From contig SFQZ01000023.1 of NCBI GenBank assembly GCA_004562915.1, positions 1-44,259 of the forward strand: a stretch of 44,259 nucleotides of DNA, given 5' to 3'. A program made the position numbers and the translations under genes. This DNA comes from a bacterium (GTDB lineage: Bacteria; Bacillota_A; Clostridia; Lachnospirales; Lachnospiraceae). Below are positions 15,869 to 24,625 of the stretch, piece after piece; position 1 is the stretch's first letter; each line of letters starts with the position of its first letter. A model generated the notes under the pieces. The model had not been told where the DNA came from, searched no databases, and saw only the letters and a program-made list of their open reading frames with translations.

Positions 15869-16825
15869 TTATTTCCTCCTTCTTTCTTCTTTTGCTTTCC
15901 GTTTTGCTGCCGCTTTGGAACCATCCGGATCATTATCGTTTGTCATTCTGTAAACAATAAAGCACAAAATACCACTTACAATAAACAGATAAACAGACAA
16001 TGCACCTGCCATACCATAGTTTTTACTTCTCAGATGGCTGTTCAGGAACATGATCAATGTCATAGCACAACGGTCTGGGTTACCCTGACCATTTGTCAGA
16101 ATCTGCGGTACATCGAACATCTGGAGACCACCGATAATAGCAGTAATCAGCGTATATGCCAGAATCGGTCGAATCAGAGGCAGAATAATATAGAAAAATC
16201 TTTTGATACTGTTACATCCGTCCAGTTCCGCTGCTTCAAAAACATCCGGGCTGATACCCATGATTGCTGCCATCAGCATAATCGTTGTATTTCCAAACCA
16301 CATCAGGAAGTTCATAAACCCTACCAGTGATCTTGTTCCAAATACCGTTCCCATAAAATCTATTTTCTCTTTGATCAGACCCATAGACATTAAAATACCG
16401 TTTACAGGTCCGTTCGTAGAAAACATAGTAAAGAATAACATGGCAAATGCAGATGCCATAATCAGATTTGGAAGATAAATTACTACTTTAAAGAACTGCA
16501 TTCCATGGATTTTCAGTCGAACATCCGTAAACCATACAGCCAGAAGAAGCGCAATTACAATCTGAGGAATGAATCCAATTATCCACATAATCAGAGTATT
16601 GGCTCCGTATTTTAACATATCCGACTGGAGCAGGCTTGCATAATTCTGCATTCCTACAAAGTTAGGTCCAACCTCTTTGATTCCTGCACGATAATACTCG
16701 AAAAAGCTGTATCGAATAGTATCAAGCAGCGGAATCAGTGAAAAAATAAAATAGCACAAAAAAAATGGAAGGATAAAGAAATATCCCCATTTTGCATAAC
16801 TGATGCTTTTACCCTTTTTCTTCAT
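15869..16825 (-). CDS. ABC sugar transporter permease, MalF-type
   Basis: A 318-aa membrane subunit with about six helices. The EAA loop is EAAELDGCNSIKRFFYIILPLIRP (about residues 198-221), and the early SFFEYYRAGIKEVGPNFVGMQNY segment is typical of MalF/UgpA permeases. The C-terminus is unusually basic (KAAAKRKAKEERRRK) and cytoplasmic. It follows the binding protein gene after 63 nt and pairs with the MalG-type subunit 3 nt downstream. Confidence 0.92.
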   Translation of the reverse strand: MKKKGKSISYAKWGYFFILPFFLCYFIFSLIPLLDTIRYSFFEYYRAGIKEVGPNFVGMQNYASLLQSDMLKYGANTLIMWIIGFIPQIVIALLLAVWFTDVRLKIHGMQFFKVVIYLPNLIMASAFAMLFFTMFSTNGPVNGILMSMGLIKEKIDFMGTVFGTRSLVGFMNFLMWFGNTTIMLMAAIMGISPDVFEAAELDGCNSIKRFFYIILPLIRPILAYTLITAIIGGLQMFDVPQILTNGQGNPDRCAMTLIMFLNSHLRSKNYGMAGALSVYLFIVSGILCFIVYRMTNDNDPDGSKAAAKRKAKEERRRK

Positions 16826-16888
16826 TTATTTCATTCCTTTCCAACTTATATTTTTGTGGAGCACTTACGTACTCCACAAATTTTCTTG

Positions 16889-18310
16889 TTATTCCGGCCA
16901 CTGAATCTCAGAAATGTTAGGATAACGTTCGATAATTGCTGTTTCAAAGTTGGTCTTTGCTTTATCAAAATCTACTTTATCCTGCAGATAATCACTGAAG
17001 GAGTTCTGGATCAGTTCAACACATCCCTGGTCATAAGCAGACAGCGGAGCGATTTTGATATTCTCGGCAACAGGTGCAAAGTATTTGAACGGATTCTGTC
17101 CTCCAAGGAATTCAGAGGAGAAATTCTCATCGTCTGTAGCTGCCACCTGCATACCACTGATCGTATTTGTAAAATCAGAGTAGTCTCTGGAAATCTGAAG
17201 AAGATTATCTTTGTTTGCTGTTACAGCAAGAATGATATCTTTTACATGCTGCGGATTGTCTGTTCCCATACATCCATGTACATAAGAACCACCCCAGTTA
17301 TATTCCTGCGGAGGGTTGGTAACTGCCCAGGCACCATCGCCTCCATCCCAGTTTGGTTTCAGAACGAAATCGATACCCCATGCCGGAAGAAGGAATGCAA
17401 ATACTTTAGATTTGGAACCCATGGATTTGTTCCAGTCATCATTCCACTGTCCTTTTACAGTCTTATCCAGATATCCTGCATCCAGCCATTCTTTGGAAGT
17501 TTTTACCCAGTCAATGATTTTCTGGTCAACTTTCAGCGTTGTCTCATCATCATTCACCCAGGATTCTTCAATACTGTTTCCATACAGACGGAAAGTGTCT
17601 GCATAAGATGCGAATGTGAAGTAACCTTTTGCTTTCAGTTCTTCTGCTGTTGCCTTCATAGTATCCCAGTCTTTTACTTTTTCTCCAACGGCCTCCGGAT
17701 CATCTGTTCCGAATACATCCATTGCAATATCACGGCGATATACTAAAAGTCCAGGACAGCACTGCCATGGGGAACCCCTTTGAACACCGTTCAGATCAGA
17801 AGCAGTTGTTTTTGTAAAACTATACTGATCTTTCAAATCAACATCCGGATCAATTCCCAGATCTTTAAGCGGAATAGCTACATCTGCTGCCGCATCTGTA
17901 TACTTATTTACATAATCGGTCTCTGACAGGAAAATATCCACTTTTTCATCCGCCGGAGCATCTGTCTGTTTCAAAAGTGCCTCATCCAGTTTCTGCTGAT
18001 ACACACCATCCTGATTTGGATTTACGATCCAGTGAATCTCTGTTCCATCCTTCAAAGTTGTAACAGTACCATCTTCTGAAGTTTTCTCAACCTCGGAATA
18101 TACTGCTTCCACACGCTGACGGAATTCGTCATTCCAGGAATAAATATTGATAACTTTTCCTTCCTCCACATCACTTACTGCTGCACTGCTTTCTGATTCG
18201 CTGGATGTTCCGCCTGCTCCCTCATTTCCCTTGGATGCGCTTCCACAACCAGCCACTGTTGTGATACCTACTACAGTAGTAAGTAAAACAGCTACTACTC
18301 TCTTCTTCAT
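16889..18310 (-). CDS. ABC sugar-binding lipoprotein for the beta-glucoside locus
   Basis: A 473-aa extracellular lipoprotein with signal MKKRVVAVLLTTVVGITTVAGC; Cys22 is the predicted lipidation site. A Ser/Glu-rich linker follows. The fold region opens with VINIYSWNDEFRQRVEAVYSEV and has many aromatic residues (WQCCPGLLVYRRDIA, WNDDWNKS), consistent with an oligosaccharide binder. It leads the leftward operon binding protein, two permeases, GH3. Divergent from it are two GH94 phosphorylases, so the likely ligand is a beta-linked gluco-oligosaccharide. AAAGGAGG precedes the ATG. Confidence 0.9.
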   Translation of the reverse strand: MKKRVVAVLLTTVVGITTVAGCGSASKGNEGAGGTSSESESSAAVSDVEEGKVINIYSWNDEFRQRVEAVYSEVEKTSEDGTVTTLKDGTEIHWIVNPNQDGVYQQKLDEALLKQTDAPADEKVDIFLSETDYVNKYTDAAADVAIPLKDLGIDPDVDLKDQYSFTKTTASDLNGVQRGSPWQCCPGLLVYRRDIAMDVFGTDDPEAVGEKVKDWDTMKATAEELKAKGYFTFASYADTFRLYGNSIEESWVNDDETTLKVDQKIIDWVKTSKEWLDAGYLDKTVKGQWNDDWNKSMGSKSKVFAFLLPAWGIDFVLKPNWDGGDGAWAVTNPPQEYNWGGSYVHGCMGTDNPQHVKDIILAVTANKDNLLQISRDYSDFTNTISGMQVAATDDENFSSEFLGGQNPFKYFAPVAENIKIAPLSAYDQGCVELIQNSFSDYLQDKVDFDKAKTNFETAIIERYPNISEIQWPE

Positions 18311-18369
18311 TTACATTTCCTCCTTTTGAGTATTTTTTGTGATTCATGGGCTCACATTTGATAGTTCGT

Positions 18370-18398
18370 ATTATAGCTTAATCTTTTTCTTGGATATA
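18370..18398 (-). promoter_or_regulatory. Promoter of the leftward ABC-GH3 operon
   Basis: On the minus strand TATAAT (18375-18370) lies 17 nt from a poor -35 box, TATATC (18398-18393). A perfect -10 with a weak -35 suggests dependence on an activator. The arm of the inverted repeat at 18412-18435 begins exactly 13 nt upstream of this -35. Confidence 0.6.
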
Positions 18399-18411
18399 TT
18401 ATAATTTCTAA

Positions 18412-18527
18412 AAAAATATCAGAATCATGACCTGATTTCATTTTTATGTTTTTGCGGCGAATGCACAGTTTTTCCTATATAGTGTGATTCAAAAATTTGC
18501 ATTTCAGGTCATGATTCTGATATTTTT
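18412..18527. promoter_or_regulatory. 24-bp inverted repeat pair between divergent sugar operons (activator sites)
   Basis: Arms 18412-18435 and 18504-18527 are perfect 24-bp reverse complements separated by 68 nt. The inner part of arm 1 reads ATCAGAATCATGACCTGA. Each arm lies 13 nt upstream of a predicted -35 box, one for the leftward ABC-GH3 operon and one for the rightward GH94 pair. This geometry suits two bound activators. The AraC-type protein at 23779-24570 is the nearest candidate. Confidence 0.7.
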
Positions 18528-18540
18528 AGCACATTTCTTA

Positions 18541-18569
18541 TTTCTGAAAAACATGTCTTCTTATATAAT
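18541..18569 (+). promoter_or_regulatory. Promoter of the rightward GH94 pair
   Basis: TATAAT at 18564-18569 is preceded at 17 nt by a very weak -35 (TTTCTG, 18541-18546). The geometry relative to the inverted-repeat arm (13 nt) equals that of the opposite promoter. The start point would fall only about 20-25 nt before the TTG start codon at 18601. Confidence 0.55.
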
Positions 18570-18600
18570 GCACACAGCAACTTTGAAAGGAGATAACACG

Positions 18601-21300
18601 TTGAATCAATTACATTTTGTAGACGAACATGGAAGCTTTTCCATCACAAATCCGGAAAATATAAGCTATCTGTATTTTCCTCTGGCTTCTGAAGTCGGAT
18701 TAAAAAGTTCCGTTACACCAAATCTTGGCGGAGATACCAAACTGAATCAGGATGCTTTTCTTCTTGAACCGGTAAGTTCGGAAAATCTTCATAATAACCG
18801 TTCCAGTCGAAATTTCTGGTGCGTCATTGATGATATGGGTGTCTACTCTGCCTGTGGTTCTTCCGCCAGACAGGAAGACGCAAAATTTACCACCAATCAG
18901 GATGAAAGCGAACTGACAGCCGGATTCATGTGGCACACACTGAACAGAACTTCCAATGATTTCCCATTAAGTTCATCCATAACTTCTTTTATTCCCAAAG
19001 ACAGTAATGTAGAGATTATGTATGTAACCATTCGAAATCTTGCGGAAACCCCTCTGAAACTGACTGCTTATGCAGCAATTCCCGTTTACGGACGCAGTGC
19101 GGACAATATACGTGACCATAGAAATGTAACTTCCATGCTTCACCGTATACATACCACGGAAAATGGTGTTTTTGTATGTCCCACCATGTCTTTTGACGAA
19201 AGAGGTCATCAAACGAACAAACAGATTTACTATACAGCCGGATGTACCGGTGACGGTCAGACACCAGAAAGTTTCTATCCTACCGTCGAAGACTTTATCG
19301 GAGAAGGCGGTACTTTCACTCATCCACGTTCTGTATATGAAAATCGTCCGGGAGTTCCTGCACCTGGCATAGCTGCCGGAAAAGAAGCTATGGGAGCTTT
19401 CCGGTTTAAGAAAATCACTCTCGCCCCCGGCAAAACAACCGATTATATTGTACTTCTTGGTTCTGAAGACAATTCAGACGCCATCCTGCAAATTCTTAAT
19501 AAGTATAATACTTCAGACAAAGTCCTCACCACACTGGAAGAGACCAAGGCTTACTGGAAAGAGAAAGTAAATGTGGGATTCCACACAGGAAATGCAGATT
19601 TTGACTGCCTGATGAAATGGATCAGTTTCCAACCGTTTTTACGCCGATTATTCGGATGCTCCTTCCTTCCACATCATGATTATGGACGAGGCGGTCGTGG
19701 ATGGCGGGATTTGTGGCAGGATTGTCTTTCTCTTCTGTTAATGGATCCGCAAAATGTAGGGGAAATGATAGCTGAAAATTATGGTGGTGTACGCATCGAT
19801 GGAACCAATGCCACAATCATCGGAGACGGCAATGGCAATTTCATCGCAGACCGCAATGGGATTGCCCGTGTCTGGATGGATCATGCACTCTGGCCATTAA
19901 TGACCACCAAACTGTATATTGACCAGACCGGTGATATCGATATTTTAAACAGACAGATTCCTTATTTTAAAGATGCACAGACTATGCGTGGAACAGACGT
20001 TGATACTCTCTGGCAGGAAGACTATGGCAACAAACAGCGGACCAACAATCATGCTATTTATACCGGAAGTATTCTGGAGCATCTGTTGATCCAACAGCTT
20101 ACCGCTTTTTATGAAGTAGGTGAACACAACATTTACAAACTTCGTGGTGCCGACTGGAACGACGCCCTGGATATGGCTGCCGAACGGGGAGAAAGTGTTG
20201 CATTCACCTGTGCATATGCCGGTAATCTAAGAGAACTTGCAGATATCCTGCGTCTTCTTGAAAACCGCCATCCAGATCAGAATGTGGAACTGCTGGAAGA
20301 AATGGAAGTTTTACTGAACAGCACTTCGGAAGATTACGAAAACATCGATAGAAAACGTGAGATTTTATCTACCTATACAACGCTCTGCCGTCATAACATC
20401 AGTGGAAAAAAACTGGAATTTTCCCTCAAGGAGATTGCTGCCAATCTGATCCATAAAGCAAACTGGCTGACTGAGCACATACGCAATCAGGAATGGCTGG
20501 AAATTCCTTCCGATGAGGGATGGTTTAACAGTTATTACGATAATCATGGACATGCTGTTGAAGGTATTCACAATGAGCAGGTCCGTATGATGCTGACCGG
20601 ACAGGTTTTTGCTATCATGGGTAATGTTGCCACAGATGAACAGATTCGGAAAATTGTGAAAAGTGCTGACCACTATCTTTACAAAAAGGAAATCGGTGGC
20701 TATCGTCTGAATACCGATTTTCAGGAACTGAAATTTGATATGGGACGTATGTTCGGATTTGCCTATGGAGAAAAAGAAAACGGAGCGGTTTTCTCCCATA
20801 TGACTGTCATGTTTGCCAATGCTCTGTACCGCCGTGGTTTTGCCAAAGAAGGCTGGAAAGCCTTGCAGACACTTTCTGATACCGCTCTGAATTTTGATAC
20901 CAGCCATATTTATCCTGGTATCCCGGAATATTTCCGTTCTGACGGTCGGGGCATGTATCATTATCTGACCGGTGCAGCAAGCTGGTATATGATGACAATG
21001 ATCACGGAAGTGTTTGGTGTGCAGGGTGCATCCGGAGATCTTACCATATATCCTAAGCTTTTGACCAAACAGTTTGATACAGACGGTATTGCATCCATCT
21101 CGGTTACTTTTGCCGGTAAAAACCTGAATATCACCTATATAAATAAAAACGGTAAAGATTTCGGTGATTATATACTTGCTTCTGCTGTATGCGATGACCA
21201 GCCGATTATGATTGCTGAAGATTCTTATGCAGTTCTTCCCCGCAAAGTACTGGATGCCCTCTCCAATGAACCACACAATATAACATTAACATTAAATTGA
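18601..21300 (+). CDS. GH94 family glycoside phosphorylase, 899-aa type (specificity unassigned)
   Basis: Cytoplasmic inverting phosphorylase expected to split a beta-linked gluco-oligosaccharide with phosphate, giving a sugar 1-phosphate. I choose the TTG at 18601, which has AAAGGAG 8 nt upstream. An in-frame GTG at 18484 would place coding sequence across the promoter and the inverted repeat. Hallmarks are a beta-sandwich N-terminal domain, the segment GRGGRGWRDLWQDCLSLLL, and the general acid Asp518 in GADWNDALD. The GWRDLWQD form resembles the clade containing cyclic beta-1,2-glucan synthase phosphorylase domains more than classical cellobiose phosphorylase. No signal peptide. It starts the two-gene rightward operon. 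Confidence 0.85.
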   Translation: MNQLHFVDEHGSFSITNPENISYLYFPLASEVGLKSSVTPNLGGDTKLNQDAFLLEPVSSENLHNNRSSRNFWCVIDDMGVYSACGSSARQEDAKFTTNQDESELTAGFMWHTLNRTSNDFPLSSSITSFIPKDSNVEIMYVTIRNLAETPLKLTAYAAIPVYGRSADNIRDHRNVTSMLHRIHTTENGVFVCPTMSFDERGHQTNKQIYYTAGCTGDGQTPESFYPTVEDFIGEGGTFTHPRSVYENRPGVPAPGIAAGKEAMGAFRFKKITLAPGKTTDYIVLLGSEDNSDAILQILNKYNTSDKVLTTLEETKAYWKEKVNVGFHTGNADFDCLMKWISFQPFLRRLFGCSFLPHHDYGRGGRGWRDLWQDCLSLLLMDPQNVGEMIAENYGGVRIDGTNATIIGDGNGNFIADRNGIARVWMDHALWPLMTTKLYIDQTGDIDILNRQIPYFKDAQTMRGTDVDTLWQEDYGNKQRTNNHAIYTGSILEHLLIQQLTAFYEVGEHNIYKLRGADWNDALDMAAERGESVAFTCAYAGNLRELADILRLLENRHPDQNVELLEEMEVLLNSTSEDYENIDRKREILSTYTTLCRHNISGKKLEFSLKEIAANLIHKANWLTEHIRNQEWLEIPSDEGWFNSYYDNHGHAVEGIHNEQVRMMLTGQVFAIMGNVATDEQIRKIVKSADHYLYKKEIGGYRLNTDFQELKFDMGRMFGFAYGEKENGAVFSHMTVMFANALYRRGFAKEGWKALQTLSDTALNFDTSHIYPGIPEYFRSDGRGMYHYLTGAASWYMMTMITEVFGVQGASGDLTIYPKLLTKQFDTDGIASISVTFAGKNLNITYINKNGKDFGDYILASAVCDDQPIMIAEDSYAVLPRKVLDALSNEPHNITLTLN

Positions 21301-21324
21301 TCAAGAAAGGACACAAACAGAAAA

Positions 21325-23736
21325 ATGAAATATGGATATTTTGATGATAACAATCGTGAATATGTAATTGAGCGCCCGGACACACCGGCTCCCTGGGTCA
21401 ATTATCTGGGTTCCCCAGAATATGGTGCCATTATTTCCAACAACGCCGGCGGTTACAGTTTTGCAAAATCCGGTGCTAATGGAAGAATTCTGCGCTACGT
21501 ATTTAATAACTTTGATCAGCCCGGTCGTTATATCTACATCCGTGACAATGCATCCAAAGACTACTGGTCTGCTTCCTGGCAGCCGGTAGGAAAAGACCTG
21601 GATTCCTACAAAAATGAATGTCGTCACGGAATCGGATATACGAAAATGACCGCTGACTACAGTGACATTCATTCAGAAGTTCTCTACTATGTTCCACTGG
21701 GAAAATCCCATGAAGTATGGGCTCTTTCTGTAACCAATCAGTCTGCTCAAACCAGAGAATTGACTTTATCCGGTTATGCGGAATTCACCAATCACAGCAA
21801 CTACGAACAGGATCAAGTAAATCTGCAGTACTCTCTGTTCATTACAAGAACTCTCTTTGAGAATAACCGTATCATGCAGCAGGTACACGGTAATCTGGAT
21901 TCCCTTCCGGAAGACGAACAGGTGGATTCCAAGAATGTTACAGAACGCTTTTTGGGGCTTGCTGGTTCTGATATTTCCTCTTACTGTGGTGACAAAGAAC
22001 ATTTTCTGGGAAGATATCATGGTTATGGCAATCCACAGGGTATTGTATCCGGTGATTTGGGCAATACCATAAGTTATAACGAAAATTCCTGCGGTGCACT
22101 GTCAACCATAATTACACTGGCACCTGGAGAGACAAAAACTGTCGTTTTCCTGCTTGGTATGAAATCTTCTGACGAAGCAGCCAAAGTAATAGATTCTTAT
22201 AAAAATCCGGAAAATACAGTCAATCAGGAACTTACTGAATTAAAAGCAGACTGGCAGAAAAAACTGGAGAATCTGGAGGTTCATACCCCAAGTCCGGAAT
22301 TCAATACCATGATCAACACCTGGAACGCATACAACTGTTTTATGACATTTATCTGGTCCAGAGCAGCCTCCTTCATCTACTGTGGACTTCGTAACGGCTA
22401 CGGATATCGTGATACGGTACAGGATATTCAGGGAATCATCCATCTTGCTCCGGAAATGGCAGCAGAAAAAATACGTTTCATGCTTTCTGCACAGGTAAAT
22501 AACGGCGGCGGTCTTCCTCTTGTAAAATTCACACACAATCCGGGACACGAAGATACTCCTGATGATGCTTCTTATGTGAAAGAAACCGGACATCCTGCTT
22601 ATCGTGCCGATGATGCACTGTGGCTCTTCCCCACAGTTTATAAATACATTGCAGAGACAGGAAACACTGCATTCCTTGATGAAGTGATTCCTTTCGCAAA
22701 CAAAGAAGAAGGAAGTGTTTACGAACACTTGAAACGAGCAGTCCGCTTCTCCTTCGAACACCTTGGACCTCACGGTTTGCCTGCAGGTCTGTATGCAGAC
22801 TGGAACGACTGTCTGCGTCTGGGTGCAAACGGAGAATCCTCTTTTGTTGCTATGCAGTTCTACTATGCTATGATTATTTTAAAGAAATTCGCCCAGTTCA
22901 AACAGGATACCGATTATATCAAGTATCTGGATGAAAAACTGGAAGAAACCGGCGAAAAAATCCAGAAGCTTTGCTGGGACAACGACCGCTTCATCCGCGG
23001 CTATACGGAAGCTGGAGAGCGAATCGGTGCTGCACAGGATCCGGAAGCAAATATGTGGCTGAATCCACAAAGCTGGGCTGTTATCAGCGGTCTTGCATCT
23101 GAGGAACAGGCAGATGCCGCACTTCAGAATGTATACGAAAAGCTGAATACCGCCTACGGTGCCATCCTGATGGATCCGCCTTATCATGCACACGCTTTTG
23201 ATGGTGCACTGGCTGTCATTTACAATCAGGGTACCAAAGAGAATTCCGGTATTTTCTCCCAGTCTCAAGGCTGGCTGATTCTTGCAGAGGCTCTCAGAGG
23301 TCATGGAGAACGTGCCTTTACTTATTTCATGGAAAATGCACCTGCTGCCCAGAATGACCGTGCAGAAATCCGTCATCTGGAACCATACTGTTATGGACAG
23401 TTTACAGAAGGCAAAGCCAGTGAACATTTTGGACGTTCCCACGTACACTGGCTTACCGGTACCGCTTCTACTGTAATGGTAGGCTGTGTGGAAGGTATCC
23501 TGGGACTTCGTCCGGATCTGGATGGTATCAAGATTGCTCCGTCAATTCCAAAAAACTGGAATCACTTTGAGATTGATAAAAACTTCCGTGACAGACATCT
23601 GCATATTATTGTAGAAAATCCAAACGGAAAAGAATCCGGCTGTTCCAGACTTGTTCTTAACGGCGAAGAACTGACTGACAATTATATACCGGAAAACCTT
23701 CTTCAGGAATCCAATGAAATTATTTTAACCCTTTAA
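21325..23736 (+). CDS. GH94 family phosphorylase, cellobiose/chitobiose phosphorylase clade
   Basis: An 803-aa cytoplasmic inverting phosphorylase, close to the usual length of cellobiose phosphorylase. The opening MKYGYFDDNNREYVIERPDT and the WVNYLG...IISNNAGGYSF segment are typical of cellobiose and N,N'-diacetylchitobiose phosphorylases. GYGYRDTVQD holds substrate-site residues, and the general acid is Asp492 in ADWNDCL. The C-terminal region has the PYHAHAFDG and GIKIAPSIPKNW segments of the family. It starts 24 nt after the other GH94 and is only distantly related to it, so the pair probably covers two linkages or chain lengths. The neighbouring GH3 beta-glucosidase favours glucosidic rather than chitin-derived substrates. 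Specificity is inference. Confidence 0.87.
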   Translation: MKYGYFDDNNREYVIERPDTPAPWVNYLGSPEYGAIISNNAGGYSFAKSGANGRILRYVFNNFDQPGRYIYIRDNASKDYWSASWQPVGKDLDSYKNECRHGIGYTKMTADYSDIHSEVLYYVPLGKSHEVWALSVTNQSAQTRELTLSGYAEFTNHSNYEQDQVNLQYSLFITRTLFENNRIMQQVHGNLDSLPEDEQVDSKNVTERFLGLAGSDISSYCGDKEHFLGRYHGYGNPQGIVSGDLGNTISYNENSCGALSTIITLAPGETKTVVFLLGMKSSDEAAKVIDSYKNPENTVNQELTELKADWQKKLENLEVHTPSPEFNTMINTWNAYNCFMTFIWSRAASFIYCGLRNGYGYRDTVQDIQGIIHLAPEMAAEKIRFMLSAQVNNGGGLPLVKFTHNPGHEDTPDDASYVKETGHPAYRADDALWLFPTVYKYIAETGNTAFLDEVIPFANKEEGSVYEHLKRAVRFSFEHLGPHGLPAGLYADWNDCLRLGANGESSFVAMQFYYAMIILKKFAQFKQDTDYIKYLDEKLEETGEKIQKLCWDNDRFIRGYTEAGERIGAAQDPEANMWLNPQSWAVISGLASEEQADAALQNVYEKLNTAYGAILMDPPYHAHAFDGALAVIYNQGTKENSGIFSQSQGWLILAEALRGHGERAFTYFMENAPAAQNDRAEIRHLEPYCYGQFTEGKASEHFGRSHVHWLTGTASTVMVGCVEGILGLRPDLDGIKIAPSIPKNWNHFEIDKNFRDRHLHIIVENPNGKESGCSRLVLNGEELTDNYIPENLLQESNEIILTL

Positions 23737-23742
23737 ATGCCA

Positions 23743-23773
23743 ACAGGCGCAGCATTCATTACGCTGCGCCTGT
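23743..23773. terminator. Bidirectional terminator between GH94 and AraC genes
   Basis: An 11-bp perfect GC-rich stem, ACAGGCGCAGC (23743-23753) with GCTGCGCCTGT (23763-23773), encloses a 9-nt loop and is followed by ATGTTTT. It lies between convergent gene ends, 6 nt after the GH94 stop and 5 nt from the AraC-type gene's stop. Confidence 0.85.
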
Positions 23774-23778
23774 ATGTT

Positions 23779-24570
23779 TTACTGAAAATCCTCTTTTTCT
23801 ATTACTTTATCTGTCTCATCTTTATTCGTATCCCACTGAATCATGTAATTCAAGTCCCGGTATTTTTTCGGTGTCATACCTACGGATTCACGAAACTGCT
23901 GTATAAAATGACTTTGTGAAGAAAATGACAGCCGATTGGCAATCTCTATCATAGAATAATCGCTGTATCGCAGCAAATTCTTAGCAACTTCGATCTTCTG
24001 TTCCCTGATATAAGCACTTACAGAAACTCCCGTTTCCTTTTTAAACAAGCGAGAGAGATAACTTGCCGATACACCATATTCATCTGCCAGATCCTCAATG
24101 GTAATACGCTCTTTAATATGAGAATAAATATATTCCTTACATGCATTGATATGCTTGGAATTGGTATCATTCCGAAAATGCCTTCGCATCTTTTCCGTAT
24201 AATCAATGACCATCTCATCATGTAGACTTTGAACACCTTCCACCGTATGAATATCATCCAGTTTCTGAATATAGAAGTCACTCAACCGGAATGCCTGCTC
24301 CAGTTCCATTCCGTTCTGTCTGCAAAGACGCGTTACCATTGCCGTTGTAATAACAAAATGATATTTCAGATTTGTAATAGGATTCCGTGACAGAACACCT
24401 ACACCATCACTATCCACAAATCTTCCCTGATCACAATTCTTCTTCACAGCTTCTACGTCTCCACTGGCTACTGCATTATAAAACAGAAACTCTTCTGTTG
24501 GCTGTCTGTGCTCTATCTCATCAATATCATCTCCGACCTCAATAAGAAGCCATTCGTCTTGATATCCCAT
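23779..24570 (-). CDS. AraC family transcriptional regulator
   Basis: A 263-aa regulator. The C-terminal AraC/XylS domain has two helix-turn-helix motifs: ITIEDLADEYGVSASYLSRLFKKETGVSVSAYI (about residues 148-180) and YSMIEIANRLSFSSQSHFIQQFRESVGMTPKKYR (about 197-230). The N-terminal 130 residues are not a cupin; they look helical and may be a sensor domain. The gene follows pyrD on the same strand after a palindromic repeat, yet faces the GH94 pair. I infer that it activates the GH94 and ABC-GH3 promoters through the 24-bp repeats. The ribosome binding site (CGAGGTG) is moderate. Confidence 0.87.
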   Translation of the reverse strand: MGYQDEWLLIEVGDDIDEIEHRQPTEEFLFYNAVASGDVEAVKKNCDQGRFVDSDGVGVLSRNPITNLKYHFVITTAMVTRLCRQNGMELEQAFRLSDFYIQKLDDIHTVEGVQSLHDEMVIDYTEKMRRHFRNDTNSKHINACKEYIYSHIKERITIEDLADEYGVSASYLSRLFKKETGVSVSAYIREQKIEVAKNLLRYSDYSMIEIANRLSFSSQSHFIQQFRESVGMTPKKYRDLNYMIQWDTNKDETDKVIEKEDFQ

Positions 24571-24600
24571 TTTTTCAACACCTCGAGATTTATTTAGGTG

Positions 24601-24625
24601 GGACAGGGGTCTGTCCCCTGTCCTA
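24601..24625. repeat. Dispersed palindromic repeat, copy 2
   Basis: Arms GGACAGGGG (24601-24609) and CCCCTGTCC (24615-24623) surround the loop TCTGT, followed by TA. This is identical over 25 nt to copy 1 at 6906-6930. As at copy 1, the last bases give the TAG stop codon (24625-24623) of the leftward gene, here pyrD. Confidence 0.85.

Noticed and set aside
20365..21276. Open frame antisense to the first GH94 gene (303 codons)
   Set aside because: Shadow of the strongly supported GH94 coding frame; no start signals or recognisable domain.
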